Shown: piece by piece, positions 1 to 8,810 of the stretch
How the letters are laid out: each line of letters begins with the position of its first letter
Numbering within the stretch: position 1 is the first letter of the stretch
Assembly: GCF_001677885.1 (NCBI RefSeq)
Contig: NZ_LOCQ01000058.1
Location: 248,001-312,000 of the forward strand
DNA length: 64,000 nucleotides
Direction: 5' to 3'
Origin: Janthinobacterium psychrotolerans
GTDB lineage: Bacteria > Pseudomonadota > Gammaproteobacteria > Burkholderiales > Burkholderiaceae_D
The notes under the pieces: model-generated
What the model saw: the letters and a program-made list of their open reading frames with translations, nothing else
Databases searched by the model: none
What the model was told of the DNA's origin: nothing
Translations under genes and position numbers: made by a program

Positions 1-1
1 G

Positions 2-313
2 CTGTACGAAGCGGCCGAAGTGGACGGCGCCAGCAAGTGGAAGCAATTTACGGAAGTGACCCTGCCGCTCTTGGTGCCGTCGATGCTGGTGGCGCTGATC
101 TTCCGCACCCTGACGGCCATCCAGTCGTTCGATATTCCCTACAACATGCCCGGCCCTGGCGACGAGACCAAGACGCTGGCCATGTATATCCAGTCCAATA
201 CCGTCGACTACCTCGACGTGGGCTATGGCTCGACCCTGGCCGTGTTCATGTTCCTGCTGTCGATGGCCACCACCTTCGTGTACTTGAAATATGTCAGAGG
301 AGACAAAGAATGA
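2..313 (+). CDS. Sugar ABC transporter permease, MalF/UgpA type (5' truncated by window edge)
   Basis: C-terminal part of an inner-membrane permease; the reading frame is open at the left edge. Residues 2-24 carry the EAA loop of binding-protein-dependent permeases (EAA, then DGA, then LPLL), which docks on the ATPase. A hydrophobic segment near the end (STLAVFMFLLSMATTFVYL) is the last membrane helix. The stop overlaps the start of the next permease by 4 bases (ATGA), so the two are translationally coupled. Family: carbohydrate CUT1 importers. Substrate is inferred from the locus to be sulfoquinovose or its glyceryl glycoside, as for the Smo-type importers of rhizobia; sequence alone only supports a sugar-type permease. 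Confidence 0.85.
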   Translation: MYEAAEVDGASKWKQFTEVTLPLLVPSMLVALIFRTLTAIQSFDIPYNMPGPGDETKTLAMYIQSNTVDYLDVGYGSTLAVFMFLLSMATTFVYLKYVRGDKE

Positions 314-1140
314 GCGGCCTGTTTTCATCGAAGCGCCTGCGCTGGTTCGCCGCCGCGATCGTCATCCTCAATGGCGTTTTTCCCGCCCTGTGGATTCTGT
401 TTACCTCGCTGAAAACCGAGAACGAGCTGACGCAAAAGCCGATCACCTACTGGCCGCACGAACCGACCATCGGCAATTTTATTTCCGCCTTCCAGGACCA
501 GCCGCTGCTCACATTTTTGACCAACAGCCTGATCGTGGCCGGCCTGTCGACGTTGCTGAGCCTCTTTATCAGCGCGCTGGCCGCCTATGCGATCGCCCGC
601 CTGCGCCTGCGTTTCCGTGGTCTGATCCTCACGGCCATTATCGGCGTGTCGATGTTCCCGCTGGTGACCCTGATGGTGCCGCTGTTCGAAATCATGCGCA
701 GCCTGGGCCTGCTCAATTCGTACTGGGCGCTGGTGCTGCCCTACACGGTGCTCAACCTGCCGATCTGCACCCTGATGATGGTGAGCTTTTTCCAGGATAT
801 TCCGCGCGATATCGAGAACGCGGCCATGCTCGACGGCTGCACCCGCATCAGCGCCCTGTGGCGCATCGTGCTGCCGCTGGCCGCACCGGGCGTGGCGACG
901 GCCGCCATCCTGGCGTTCGTCAACTCCTGGGATGAATTCCTGCTGGCGCTGTCGATGAATTCGGCCGTGGCCTACCGCACCCTGCCGGTCGGCATCCAGC
1001 TGTACCAGGGCGAGTTCGCCTTCCCGTGGCCGATCATTTCGGCGGCGCTGGTGGTGGCCATCGTGCCCATCGTCGTGCTGATCGTGATCTTCCAGGAAAA
1101 GGTCGTCAGCGGCCTGACCTCGGGCGGCTTGAAAGGCTGA
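310..1140 (+). CDS. Sugar ABC transporter permease, MalG/UgpE type
   Basis: 276-residue inner-membrane permease, the usual length for the MalG-type partner. An N-terminal helix (about 9-29) is followed by the periplasmic loop, further helices, and the EAA loop around residues 180-200 (ENAAMLDGCTRISALWRIVLPL). The start at 310 is chosen because it forms an ATGA overlap with the preceding permease; the frame is open further upstream but that part is antisense-like noise. It should pair with the upstream permease, a periplasmic binding protein and an ATPase that are not in the window. Inferred cargo is sulfoquinovose or a sulfoquinovosyl glycoside. Confidence 0.9.
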   Translation: MSGLFSSKRLRWFAAAIVILNGVFPALWILFTSLKTENELTQKPITYWPHEPTIGNFISAFQDQPLLTFLTNSLIVAGLSTLLSLFISALAAYAIARLRLRFRGLILTAIIGVSMFPLVTLMVPLFEIMRSLGLLNSYWALVLPYTVLNLPICTLMMVSFFQDIPRDIENAAMLDGCTRISALWRIVLPLAAPGVATAAILAFVNSWDEFLLALSMNSAVAYRTLPVGIQLYQGEFAFPWPIISAALVVAIVPIVVLIVIFQEKVVSGLTSGGLKG

Positions 1141-1143
1141 TTG

Positions 1144-2040
1144 ATGGACCACTTGTCTTCCATCACGCTCGCGCACGGCGACAGCCGCGCCGAGCTGCAC
1201 CCGGCCACCGGCGGCGCCCTCGCCTGCTGGCGCTGGCGCGGGCGCGACCTGCTGCGCCCGGCGCCAGAGGACGCCACGGTGCGGCAGATGGCCTGCTATC
1301 CGCTGGCGCCGTATTCGAACCGCATCGGCCACGCGCTGCTGCAGGCGCCCGATCAGCGCCACGCCCTGCGCGCCAACTTCGCGCCCGAGCCGCACAGCAT
1401 CCACGGCTTTGGCTGGCAGCGCGCCTGGCAGGTGACCAGCCGCACCAATGACAGCGCCGAACTGCTGCTGGCGCATGCGGGCGACGCCGACTGGCCGTAT
1501 GCCTGCACGGTGCGGCAAAGCGTGGCGTTGGATGACGCTGGGCTGCGATTGAGCCTCTCGGTGACCAACGACGACGCGCGCGCCATGCCGGCCGGCCTGG
1601 GTTTCCACCCCTACTTTCCGCTGGCCCCGGGCCTGCGCCTGGCAACCCAGTGGGATGGCCTCTGGCGCGCCGGCGGCGAGCGCCTGCCAATGGACCTGGC
1701 GCCGCATTCGCAAAGCTCGCCCTTTGCCACGCCACAGCCGGTGGCCGGCTGGCAGGCCGACGACTGCTACAGCGGCTGGAGCGGCAGCGCCAGCCTGCAC
1801 TACCCGGACTACGTGCTGCGCATGTCGGCCAGCGACAACTGCCGCCACCTGGTGTGCTTTGCCCCCAACGACGAGCGCAACTTTATCGCCATCGAACCGG
1901 TCACCCATGCGAACAATGCGTTTGCGCTGGCCGCGCGCGGCGCCAAAGACACCGGCATGCGCCTGCTGGTACAAGGCGCAACCCTGTCGATCGCCATGCG
2001 CCTGGCGGTTGAAGAAACCGGGGAGTTGCACCATGCGTGA
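1144..2040 (+). CDS. Aldose 1-epimerase-like mutarotase, probable sulfoquinovose mutarotase
   Basis: 298-residue galactose-mutarotase-fold protein. The family histidines are visible as H84/H87 (in HSIHGFGW) and H155 (GLGFHPYF), and the general base as E251 (FIAIEPVTHANNAF). It interconverts alpha and beta anomers of a sugar. The ATG at 1144 lies directly after the permease stop; a TTG at 1141 is the alternative. The end overlaps the lactonase start by 8 bases. In known sulfoquinovose operons a mutarotase of this family (YihR-like) equilibrates the sugar released by the retaining sulfoquinovosidase before oxidation, and its place between permease and lactonase fits that. Substrate is inferred from context. 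Confidence 0.8.
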   Translation: MDHLSSITLAHGDSRAELHPATGGALACWRWRGRDLLRPAPEDATVRQMACYPLAPYSNRIGHALLQAPDQRHALRANFAPEPHSIHGFGWQRAWQVTSRTNDSAELLLAHAGDADWPYACTVRQSVALDDAGLRLSLSVTNDDARAMPAGLGFHPYFPLAPGLRLATQWDGLWRAGGERLPMDLAPHSQSSPFATPQPVAGWQADDCYSGWSGSASLHYPDYVLRMSASDNCRHLVCFAPNDERNFIAIEPVTHANNAFALAARGAKDTGMRLLVQGATLSIAMRLAVEETGELHHA

Positions 2041-2965
2041 ATGGCAAGCCGAACTCGTGCTCGACGCGCGCGCCGAACTGGCCGAATGCCCGCTGTGGAG
2101 CGTGGCCGAGCAATGCCTGTACTGGATCGATATCGCCGGGCGCCGCCTGCACCGCTACGATCCCGCGACCGGCCTCGACCGCGTCTGGTGGGTGCCGTGC
2201 GAGCCGGGCTGCATCGCCCTGGCCGATGGCGGCGGCCTGGTGGCGGCCCTGCGCGACGGCTTCTACCGGTTTTATCCGGAGCAATCACGCCTGCACAAGC
2301 TGGCCGACGCACCGTATGACACGCTTGATACGCGCTTCAACGACGGCCGCTGCGACGCGTCCGGCCGCTTCTGGGCCGGCGCCATGTACCAGCCGCGCAC
2401 CAGCGAACAGGCGGCCATGTACTGCCTGGAAGGCGGTTCGGTGTGCCTGGGCTGGGGTCCGCAGGAAGGCCTGGGCGTCAAGGTGAGCAACGGCCTGGCG
2501 TTCACCCTGGACGGCGGCGCGCTGTTCCAGTCCGACACGCCGAATCACGTGATCTATCGCTTCGGTTTCGACGCGGCCAGCGGCCACGTGGGCGAGCGCA
2601 GCGTGTTTGCGCGCCTGCCGGCCAAGGGAGAAGAAGCCGTGTATGGCGGCCGGCCCGACGGCGCCGCGATCGACGCCGAGGGCTGCTACTGGAGCGCGCA
2701 ATACGAGGGCGGGCGCGTGCTGCGCTTCTCGCCCGGCGGCGAGATCATCGGCGTGGTGCACCTGCCCGTGCTGCGCCCGACCATGGTCGCCTTTGGCGGC
2801 GCCGACCTGCGCACCCTGTATATCACCAGCGCGCGCGAAGGCGCGCCTGACGACGAACTGGCGCGCCAGCCCCAGGCCGGCGGCATCTTTGCCGTGCGCC
2901 TGGACGTGGCGGGCCGTCCCGAACCGCTGTACCGCGATGCACCTACGCACAAGGAACTGTCATGA
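2033..2965 (+). CDS. SMP-30/gluconolactonase family protein, probable 6-deoxy-6-sulfogluconolactonase
   Basis: 310-residue six-bladed beta-propeller lactonase. Family residues are recognisable: E18 (ECPLW), N103 (FNDGR), N153 (SNGLAF) and D209 (RPDG), of which E18, N153 and D209 would hold the divalent metal. The start at 2033 lies inside the 3' end of the mutarotase and gives the normal family N-terminus; the frame is open upstream but non-family. The stop overlaps the SDR start by 4 bases (ATGA). In the sulfo-Entner-Doudoroff pathway this step hydrolyses the lactone made by sulfoquinovose dehydrogenase. The family is certain; the sulfo substrate is inferred from neighbours. Confidence 0.85.
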   Translation: MREWQAELVLDARAELAECPLWSVAEQCLYWIDIAGRRLHRYDPATGLDRVWWVPCEPGCIALADGGGLVAALRDGFYRFYPEQSRLHKLADAPYDTLDTRFNDGRCDASGRFWAGAMYQPRTSEQAAMYCLEGGSVCLGWGPQEGLGVKVSNGLAFTLDGGALFQSDTPNHVIYRFGFDAASGHVGERSVFARLPAKGEEAVYGGRPDGAAIDAEGCYWSAQYEGGRVLRFSPGGEIIGVVHLPVLRPTMVAFGGADLRTLYITSAREGAPDDELARQPQAGGIFAVRLDVAGRPEPLYRDAPTHKELS

Positions 2966-3747
2966 ACACCATCACTCTCTATCCCAGCCTGCAGGACCGC
3001 GTGGTCTTTGTCTCGGGCGGCGGCTCGGGCATCGGCGCGTCCCTGGTCGAACACTTCGCGCAGCAGGGCGCGCAGGTCGCTTTCTGCGATATCGACCGCG
3101 ACGCCAGCGCGGCGCTGGCCGCGCGCCTGGCGCCTTTGTCGCGCCATGCGCCGTATTTTGTCTACAGCGATATCCGCGATATTGCCGCCTACCAGGCCAG
3201 CCTGGCGGACGTCGAGGCGCGCTTCGGCGCCATCCGCGTGCTGCTCAACAACGCCGGCCGCGACGACCGCCACACCCTGGCCGAACTGACCCCGGACTAC
3301 TGGGACAACTGCCTGGCGCTGAACCTCAAGCACCATGTGTTCGCCATCCAGCAGGTGGCGCCCGGCATGGCGGCGGCCGGCGGCGGCGCCATCATCAACC
3401 TCGGTTCGATCTCGTGGATGCGCGGGCGGCCCAACCTGGTCGGCTACACCACGTCCAAGGCGGGCATCGCCGGCCTGTCGCGCACCCTGGCGCGCGAACT
3501 GGGCGAACAGAATATCCGCGTCAACGCCATCGCCCCGGGCGCCATCGCCACCGACCGCCAGGCAGCCCTGTGGCGCGATCCGGAAGAAGACCGTCGTTTC
3601 ATCGAACTGCAATGCCTGAAATACCGGCTCGACCCCGGCCACGTGGCGCGCACGGCGCTGTTCCTGGCGGCCGACGATTCGGACGGCATCACCGGCCAGA
3701 ACATCATCGTCGACGCGGGCCTGGCGCAGGTATCCGTCGCCGGCTAA
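2962..3747 (+). CDS. SDR-family NAD(P) dehydrogenase, probable sulfoquinovose 1-dehydrogenase
   Basis: 261-residue classical short-chain dehydrogenase. The Rossmann glycine motif (GGGSGIG) is near residue 18, NNAG is near 95, and the catalytic set is S149, Y162 and K166 (YTTSK). The expected reaction is oxidation of the anomeric carbon to a lactone, the substrate of the lactonase encoded just upstream with a 4-base overlap. The same SDR plus SMP-30 pairing starts the sulfo-Entner-Doudoroff route described in Pseudomonas putida SQ1. An ordinary aldose dehydrogenase (galactose, arabinose or xylose type) cannot be excluded from this gene alone, but the sulfoquinovosidase downstream favours sulfoquinovose. 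Confidence 0.8.
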   Translation: MNTITLYPSLQDRVVFVSGGGSGIGASLVEHFAQQGAQVAFCDIDRDASAALAARLAPLSRHAPYFVYSDIRDIAAYQASLADVEARFGAIRVLLNNAGRDDRHTLAELTPDYWDNCLALNLKHHVFAIQQVAPGMAAAGGGAIINLGSISWMRGRPNLVGYTTSKAGIAGLSRTLARELGEQNIRVNAIAPGAIATDRQAALWRDPEEDRRFIELQCLKYRLDPGHVARTALFLAADDSDGITGQNIIVDAGLAQVSVAG

Positions 3748-3777
3748 GCCGCATCCCACCCTTCAAGGAGATTTCTC

Positions 3778-5232
3778 ATGTTGAACCTGCAAGACGCAAG
3801 CCTGTTGAAACAGCAATGCCTGATCGATGGCGTGTGGTGCGACGCCGATGACGGCGCCACCATCGCGGTGACCAACCCGGCCACCGGCGACATTATCGCC
3901 ACCGTGCCGCGCATGGGCGCGACCGAGACGCGGCGCGCCATCGCCGCCTCGCACGCGGCCTTCAGGCTGTGGCGCAAGGAAACCGTCAAGACGCGCGCCG
4001 CCGTGCTGCGCGCCTGGCACGCCTTGATATTGCAGCACGCCGACGACCTGGCGCTGATTTTGACCTGCGAACAGGGCAAGTCGCTGGCCGAAGCGAAGGG
4101 CGAGATCGTCTCGAACGCGGCCTACCTGGAGTGGTTTGCCGAGGAAGGCAAGCGCGCCTATGGCGACGTGATCGCGCCGCCGTCGAACGACAAGCGCATC
4201 GTCGTCATCAAGCAGCCGATCGGCGTGTGCGCGGCGATTACGCCGTGGAATTTCCCGAACGGCATGATCACGCGCAAGGCGGGACCGGCGCTGGCCGCCG
4301 GCTGCGCCATGGTCCTGAAACCGGCCTCGCAAACGCCGCTGTCCGCCCTGGCTCTCGGTGAACTGGCGCTGCGCGCCGGCGTGCCGCCGGGCGTGTTCAA
4401 TGTGGTGACGGGCGCCGCGCAGGCGATCGGCACCGAGCTGTGCCACAACAACCTGGTGCGCAAGATCACGTTTACCGGCTCGACCGAAGTGGGCGCCTGG
4501 CTGTCGCGCGAGGCGGCCGGCACCATCAAGAAGCTGTCGCTGGAACTGGGCGGCAATGCGCCCTTCATCGTGTTCGAGGACGCCGATATCGACGCGGCCG
4601 TCGAGGGCGTCTTGATGTCGAAATACCGCAACAGCGGCCAGACGTGTGTGTGCGCCAACCGCATCTACGTGCAGGACGGCATCTACGATGATTTTGCGGC
4701 CCGTCTGGTGGCCAGGGTGGAACAGCTGAAACTGGGCAATGGCCTGGAAGCGGGCGTCACGCAAGGGCCGCTGATCGACGAGAACGCCGTGCGCAAGATC
4801 GAGCAGCATGTGGCCGACGCGCTGGCCAAGGGCGGCAAGCTGGCCATCGGCGGCAAGCGCCATGCGCTGGGCGGCAGCTTTTTCGAGCCGACCGTGGTGC
4901 TGGAGGCCAACAGCACCATGCTGGTGGCGCGCGAGGAAACCTTCGCCCCGCTCGCGCCCCTGTTCCGCTTCAGCACGGAAGAGGAAGTGATCGCGCTGGC
5001 CAACGACACCGAGTTCGGCCTGGCAGGCTATTTCTACAGCCGCGACCTGGGCCGCGTCTGGCGCGTGGCCGAGGAGCTGGAAGTGGGCATGGTCGGCATC
5101 AATACGGGCATGATCGCCAATGAAATGGCGCCGTTCGGCGGCGTCAAGCATTCGGGCATGGGCCGCGAAGGCTCGCACTACGGCATGGACGATTTTCTTG
5201 ATATCAAATATCTGTGCATGGGAGGAATTTGA
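3778..5232 (+). CDS. GabD-like aldehyde dehydrogenase, probable 3-sulfolactaldehyde dehydrogenase
   Basis: 484-residue NAD(P)-dependent aldehyde dehydrogenase of the succinate-semialdehyde type. Visible motifs: TPWNFP near residue 155, GSTEVG near 235, E256 (LELGGN, general base) and the catalytic cysteine C290 (GQTCVCANR). A good Shine-Dalgarno (AAGGAG) lies before the ATG at 3778. In sulfo-ED clusters such an enzyme oxidises 3-sulfolactaldehyde, released by the aldolase, to 3-sulfolactate for export. Succinate-semialdehyde or 2,5-dioxovalerate would be the default substrates without context. Belongs to the same plus-strand transcription unit, 30 bases behind the SDR. Confidence 0.82.
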   Translation: MLNLQDASLLKQQCLIDGVWCDADDGATIAVTNPATGDIIATVPRMGATETRRAIAASHAAFRLWRKETVKTRAAVLRAWHALILQHADDLALILTCEQGKSLAEAKGEIVSNAAYLEWFAEEGKRAYGDVIAPPSNDKRIVVIKQPIGVCAAITPWNFPNGMITRKAGPALAAGCAMVLKPASQTPLSALALGELALRAGVPPGVFNVVTGAAQAIGTELCHNNLVRKITFTGSTEVGAWLSREAAGTIKKLSLELGGNAPFIVFEDADIDAAVEGVLMSKYRNSGQTCVCANRIYVQDGIYDDFAARLVARVEQLKLGNGLEAGVTQGPLIDENAVRKIEQHVADALAKGGKLAIGGKRHALGGSFFEPTVVLEANSTMLVAREETFAPLAPLFRFSTEEEVIALANDTEFGLAGYFYSRDLGRVWRVAEELEVGMVGINTGMIANEMAPFGGVKHSGMGREGSHYGMDDFLDIKYLCMGGI

Positions 5233-5258
5233 TTTGATTTGATTTAAGTTGATATAGC

Positions 5259-5276
5259 GCCGCCCGCAGGGGCGGC
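5259..5276 (+). terminator. GC-rich hairpin between dehydrogenase and porin genes (attenuator or partial terminator)
   Basis: GCCGCCC at 5259-5265 pairs perfectly with GGGCGGC at 5270-5276 around a 4-base loop. No run of T follows, so it is not a classical Rho-independent terminator. It probably lowers readthrough into, or stabilises the mRNA of, the porin and sulfoquinovosidase genes. The 107-bp gap around it otherwise holds a TTTGATTTGATTTGATTT repeat and the porin Shine-Dalgarno (CAGGAGACA). Confidence 0.4.
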
Positions 5277-5340
5277 GGCAGTACCGCAGCAGGCAGGGAT
5301 CACCAGCACCATCCATATAAAAAATACAGGAGACAAGATC

Positions 5341-6756
5341 ATGCAAACCACCATCCGCAAGACCACCCTGGCCACGGCCATCACTACCGTCTTCTTTGCG
5401 GCGCCATTTGTTAGCGCTAACGTTTATGCCGACGAACTGAGCGACATGAAGGCCATGCTGGCCCAGCTGCAGGAGCGCGTCGCGCAAATGGAAGCGAAAG
5501 CGGCCCAGCCGGCGCCAGCGCCAGCCCCGGCCACCACCGCGATGGCGCCGGCGGTGGCGACCTCGGCGGCCGCGCCGGCAAAGTCCGCCACCGGCTTTAA
5601 CTGGAAGCTGTATGGCCGCGGCGATATCGGCTACACGGTGTCGCGCGGCAAGGACGCCAGCGGCCGCCAGCTGACCAACCACCGCCTGAACCAAGGCGAG
5701 ATGGCCAGCCGCCTGGGCCTCACCGGTTCCTGGGTTTTCAGCGACGAATACAAGGCCATCTTCGGCGTGGAAACGGGCTTGAACCTGTTCAACGGCAACG
5801 CCGGCGGCGGCACGCAGAACAACACCAGCTCTTCCGTGCTGTTCAATCGCGGCTCGACCGTCGGCTTTGCCTCGACCACCTGGGGCTCGATCGAAGGCGG
5901 CACCATGTATATGGCGCCGTTCTGGGTCTCGCTGGGCGCCGACCTGGCCTCGGCCCACAACTATGGCGCCAACGACTTCAGCGCCCTGTTTTCGCTCACG
6001 CGCCCCGAATCCCTGGGCCGCTACCTGAAGGACCCCGTCACCGGCAACGCCAGCAAGACCACCAGCCTGGCCGGCAATAACTCGGGCACCGCCCTGTTCT
6101 ACGGCAATGCCCTGCGCTACCGCAGCCCGACCTATAACAACTTCTCGGCCGAGGTGTCGTATTCGGCCGGCCAGCAGGCCTCTTCCGCCACCGACCTGGA
6201 AGACGACGGCCGCAGCTGGGCCGCCAATGTGCTGTACAAGAAGGACAATCTGTTCCTCGGCTACGCCCATATGGACTATCAGCAGAGCAACGATATCAGC
6301 ACGGCCGGCACGCCCAACTTCGTCAAGCGCAACCAAGTCACCGACATCGTCGGCGCGCGCTACAAGTGGAACGACTTCACCCTCGGCGGCTCCTACACCT
6401 CGTATCGCGTCTCGAACGCGGGCGGCTATGGCGCCGACGCGTTTGGCGTGTCGGGCGCGTATGACCTGGGCAAGCACCGCATCGAAGGCAGCCTGGCGCA
6501 GATCAGCTATGACGGCGTCAACAGCCGTGGCGCGTTTGGCGCCAACACGGGCGACGGCGTCGGCAAGCCGAAGTCGACCGCCTATTCGCTGGGCTATCTG
6601 TACAACTTCCAGCCGACCCTGTCGTTCTATGCCTACGCCACGCGCATCAGGAATAATGAGCACGCCAAGCTGGGCGTTTTGCAGTTCCGCGGCGACAATA
6701 ACTTTTTTGGCTACAGCCCGGTCGAACTGACCGCCGGCATGTTCTTCGTCTTTTAA
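5341..6756 (+). CDS. Outer-membrane porin, probably for sulfoquinovosyl glycosides
   Basis: 471-residue secreted beta-barrel. A signal peptide (about 1-31, cleavage near VYADE) is followed by a short coiled coil (LSDMKAMLAQLQERVAQMEAK), a proline/alanine linker, and a barrel beginning with FNWKLYGRGDIGY, a trimeric-porin style opening. The C-terminus ends in phenylalanine (FFVF), the usual BAM recognition signal. The N-terminal coiled coil before the barrel recalls sugar-specific porins. It sits between the aldehyde dehydrogenase and the sulfoquinovosidase, so it is likely the outer-membrane entry route for the cluster's substrate. Specificity is inference only. Confidence 0.8.
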   Translation: MQTTIRKTTLATAITTVFFAAPFVSANVYADELSDMKAMLAQLQERVAQMEAKAAQPAPAPAPATTAMAPAVATSAAAPAKSATGFNWKLYGRGDIGYTVSRGKDASGRQLTNHRLNQGEMASRLGLTGSWVFSDEYKAIFGVETGLNLFNGNAGGGTQNNTSSSVLFNRGSTVGFASTTWGSIEGGTMYMAPFWVSLGADLASAHNYGANDFSALFSLTRPESLGRYLKDPVTGNASKTTSLAGNNSGTALFYGNALRYRSPTYNNFSAEVSYSAGQQASSATDLEDDGRSWAANVLYKKDNLFLGYAHMDYQQSNDISTAGTPNFVKRNQVTDIVGARYKWNDFTLGGSYTSYRVSNAGGYGADAFGVSGAYDLGKHRIEGSLAQISYDGVNSRGAFGANTGDGVGKPKSTAYSLGYLYNFQPTLSFYAYATRIRNNEHAKLGVLQFRGDNNFFGYSPVELTAGMFFVF

Positions 6757-6775
6757 TCATCAGGAGTCGCCCCAC

Positions 6776-8797
6776 ATGCAGTTCTCACTAGATCAGGAAA
6801 ACGGCGGCCTTGCGCTGCGCTGCGCGGGACGTTTGCTGCTGCGCCACGCTGCGCAGGCGCCGTGCGTGTTCGTCGGCCAGGGCCGCGAACGCATGGATAT
6901 GTACCGCGGCAATTTCGACATCGAGGACTATGTCGAAGAACGCACCGCCCTGCGCCATCTGGCGCTGACCCAGGACGAACAGGGCGCCACGCTGACGTTC
7001 GCGCGCCATGTGGGCGACGCGCCGCAGCTGGTGCTGCGGGTGCAAGCGCAGCCGCACGGCGTGCACCTGCTGGTGCAACACGCCGCGCCGGGCTGGAACC
7101 GGCTGTGGCTGCGCCTGCCGGCCGAACAGGACGAACACGTGTGGGGCTGCGGCGAGCAGATGTCCTACTTCGACCTGCGCGGGCGCCACTTCCCGCTGTG
7201 GACCTCGGAGCCGGGCGTGGGCCGCGACAAGTCGACCCACCTGACCTGGCAGGCGGACGTGACGGCCAAATCGGGCGGCGACTACTACCACACCAACTAT
7301 CCGCAGCCGAGCTTCATCTCGTCGCAGCGCTACTGCCTGCATGCCGAAACGACGGCCTATGCCGATTTCGATTTCCGCCATGCCGACTTTCACGAGCTGC
7401 AGTTCTGGGCCATGCCGGAGCGGCTCGAATTCATGCTGGCCGACTCCTTCATCGACCTGGTCGGCGTGGTGTCAGCACGTTTCGGCCGCCAGCCGCGCCT
7501 GCCCGCCTGGCTGCAGAACGGCGCCATGCTGGGCCTGAAAGGCGGTGAAGAGCATGCGCGCAGCATCCTCGCGCAAGCGAAACAGCATGGCCTGGCCGTC
7601 AGCGCCCTGTGGTGCGAAGACTGGGTGGGACTGCGCCAGACTTCGTTCGGCAAGCGCCTGTTCTGGGACTGGCGCTGGCAGCCGCAACGCTACCCGGACC
7701 TGAAAAACTGGATCGCCGACCTGGGCAAGGAAAATATCCGCTTCCTCGGCTACGTCAACCCTTACCTGTGCAATGACGGCACGCTGTATCAGGAAGCGCT
7801 GCGGCAGGGCTTTTTGGCCACCAGCATGGACGGTGGCGCCTACCTGGTCGACTTCGGCGAATTCGATTGCGGTGTGGTCGACTTCACCAATCCGGCCGCC
7901 GCGCAATGGTTCGAGGACCGCGTGCTGCGCCAGGAAATGCTCGATTTTGGTTTGTCCGGCTGGATGGCCGACTTCGGCGAATACCTGCCGATCGACCTGC
8001 GCCTGCACAATGGCGTCGACGCGCGCCTGATGCACAACGCCTGGCCGACCCTGTGGGCCGAAGTCAACGCGCGCGCCATCGAGTCCAGCGGCAAGACCGG
8101 CGACGCCACCTTCTTCATGCGCGCCGGCTACACGGGCGTGCAGGCGCACTGCCCGCTGCTGTGGGCCGGCGACCAGTCGGTCGACTTCAGCCGCCACGAC
8201 GGCCTGCAGACGGTGATCTGCGGGGCGCTGTCGTCCGGTTTGCTCGGCAATGCTTACCACCACAGCGATATCGGCGGTTACACTAGCTTGTTCGGCAACC
8301 TGCGCACGGCCGAGCTGTTCCAGCGCTGGACGGAAATGGCGGTGTTTACCTCGATGATGCGCACCCACGAAGGCAACCGCCCGGACGAGAACTTCCAGTT
8401 CTACCAGGACGACCAGGTGTTTGCCCACTTTGCCCGCATGACGCGCCTGCACGTGGCGCTGGCGCCCACCATCGCGGCCCTGGCCGACGAGGCGGTCACG
8501 CTGGGCCTGCCGCTGCAGCGCCCGCTGTTCCTGCACTACGAGCACGACCGCGCCACCTACGCCATCCAGGATCAGTACCTGTTCGGCCCGGACCTGCTGG
8601 TCGCACCCGTGCATGCGGCCGGCGCCACGCGCTGGAGCGCCTACCTGCCGCAGGGCCACGCCTGGGTCCACCTGTGGAGCGGCGCCGTGTTCGACGGCGG
8701 CCAGCGCGTGGAAGTGGCGGCGCCCATCGGCCAGCCGCCGGTGTTCGTGCGCCAGGGCTGCGCGCAGCAGGTGTTTTTCCTGTCGCTGGCAAATTGA
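6776..8797 (+). CDS. yihQ: Sulfoquinovosidase, GH31, KERWY-type binding motif
   Basis: 673-residue retaining alpha-glycoside hydrolase that releases sulfoquinovose from sulfoquinovosyl glycerol or diacylglycerol. Nucleophile D399 (GWMADFGEYLP) and acid/base D466 (WAGDQSVDF) match E. coli YihQ D405 and D472. Sulfonate-pocket residues are all present: K255 (GLKGG), E281 (WCEDW), R294 and W297 (FGKRLFW) and Y502 (DIGGYTSLF). They align with YihQ Q262, Q288, R301, W304 and Y508 at a constant offset of 6-7, giving the KERWY rather than the QQRWY variant. No signal peptide is seen, so it is cytoplasmic and acts after import. The residue numbers of YihQ are from memory of the published motif. The strong motif match makes an ordinary alpha-glucosidase unlikely. 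Confidence 0.93.
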   Translation: MQFSLDQENGGLALRCAGRLLLRHAAQAPCVFVGQGRERMDMYRGNFDIEDYVEERTALRHLALTQDEQGATLTFARHVGDAPQLVLRVQAQPHGVHLLVQHAAPGWNRLWLRLPAEQDEHVWGCGEQMSYFDLRGRHFPLWTSEPGVGRDKSTHLTWQADVTAKSGGDYYHTNYPQPSFISSQRYCLHAETTAYADFDFRHADFHELQFWAMPERLEFMLADSFIDLVGVVSARFGRQPRLPAWLQNGAMLGLKGGEEHARSILAQAKQHGLAVSALWCEDWVGLRQTSFGKRLFWDWRWQPQRYPDLKNWIADLGKENIRFLGYVNPYLCNDGTLYQEALRQGFLATSMDGGAYLVDFGEFDCGVVDFTNPAAAQWFEDRVLRQEMLDFGLSGWMADFGEYLPIDLRLHNGVDARLMHNAWPTLWAEVNARAIESSGKTGDATFFMRAGYTGVQAHCPLLWAGDQSVDFSRHDGLQTVICGALSSGLLGNAYHHSDIGGYTSLFGNLRTAELFQRWTEMAVFTSMMRTHEGNRPDENFQFYQDDQVFAHFARMTRLHVALAPTIAALADEAVTLGLPLQRPLFLHYEHDRATYAIQDQYLFGPDLLVAPVHAAGATRWSAYLPQGHAWVHLWSGAVFDGGQRVEVAAPIGQPPVFVRQGCAQQVFFLSLAN

Positions 8798-8810
8798 TGG
8801 GGATGCGTGG

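Noticed and set aside
325-2034. Open antisense frame of 569 codons opposite the permease and mutarotase genes
   Set aside because: Same shadow effect; overlaps two well-supported genes and has no ribosome site or recognisable domain.
3763-6663. Open antisense frame of 966 codons opposite the dehydrogenase and porin genes
   Set aside because: Arises from GC-rich codon use on the other strand; composition is low-complexity (Arg/Gly/Ala/His/Gln) with no motif, and both genes underneath are clear.
6776-8797. Plain alpha-glucosidase/xylosidase annotation of the GH31 gene
   Set aside because: All five sulfonate-pocket residues are present in register with YihQ and the neighbours form a sulfo-ED set.
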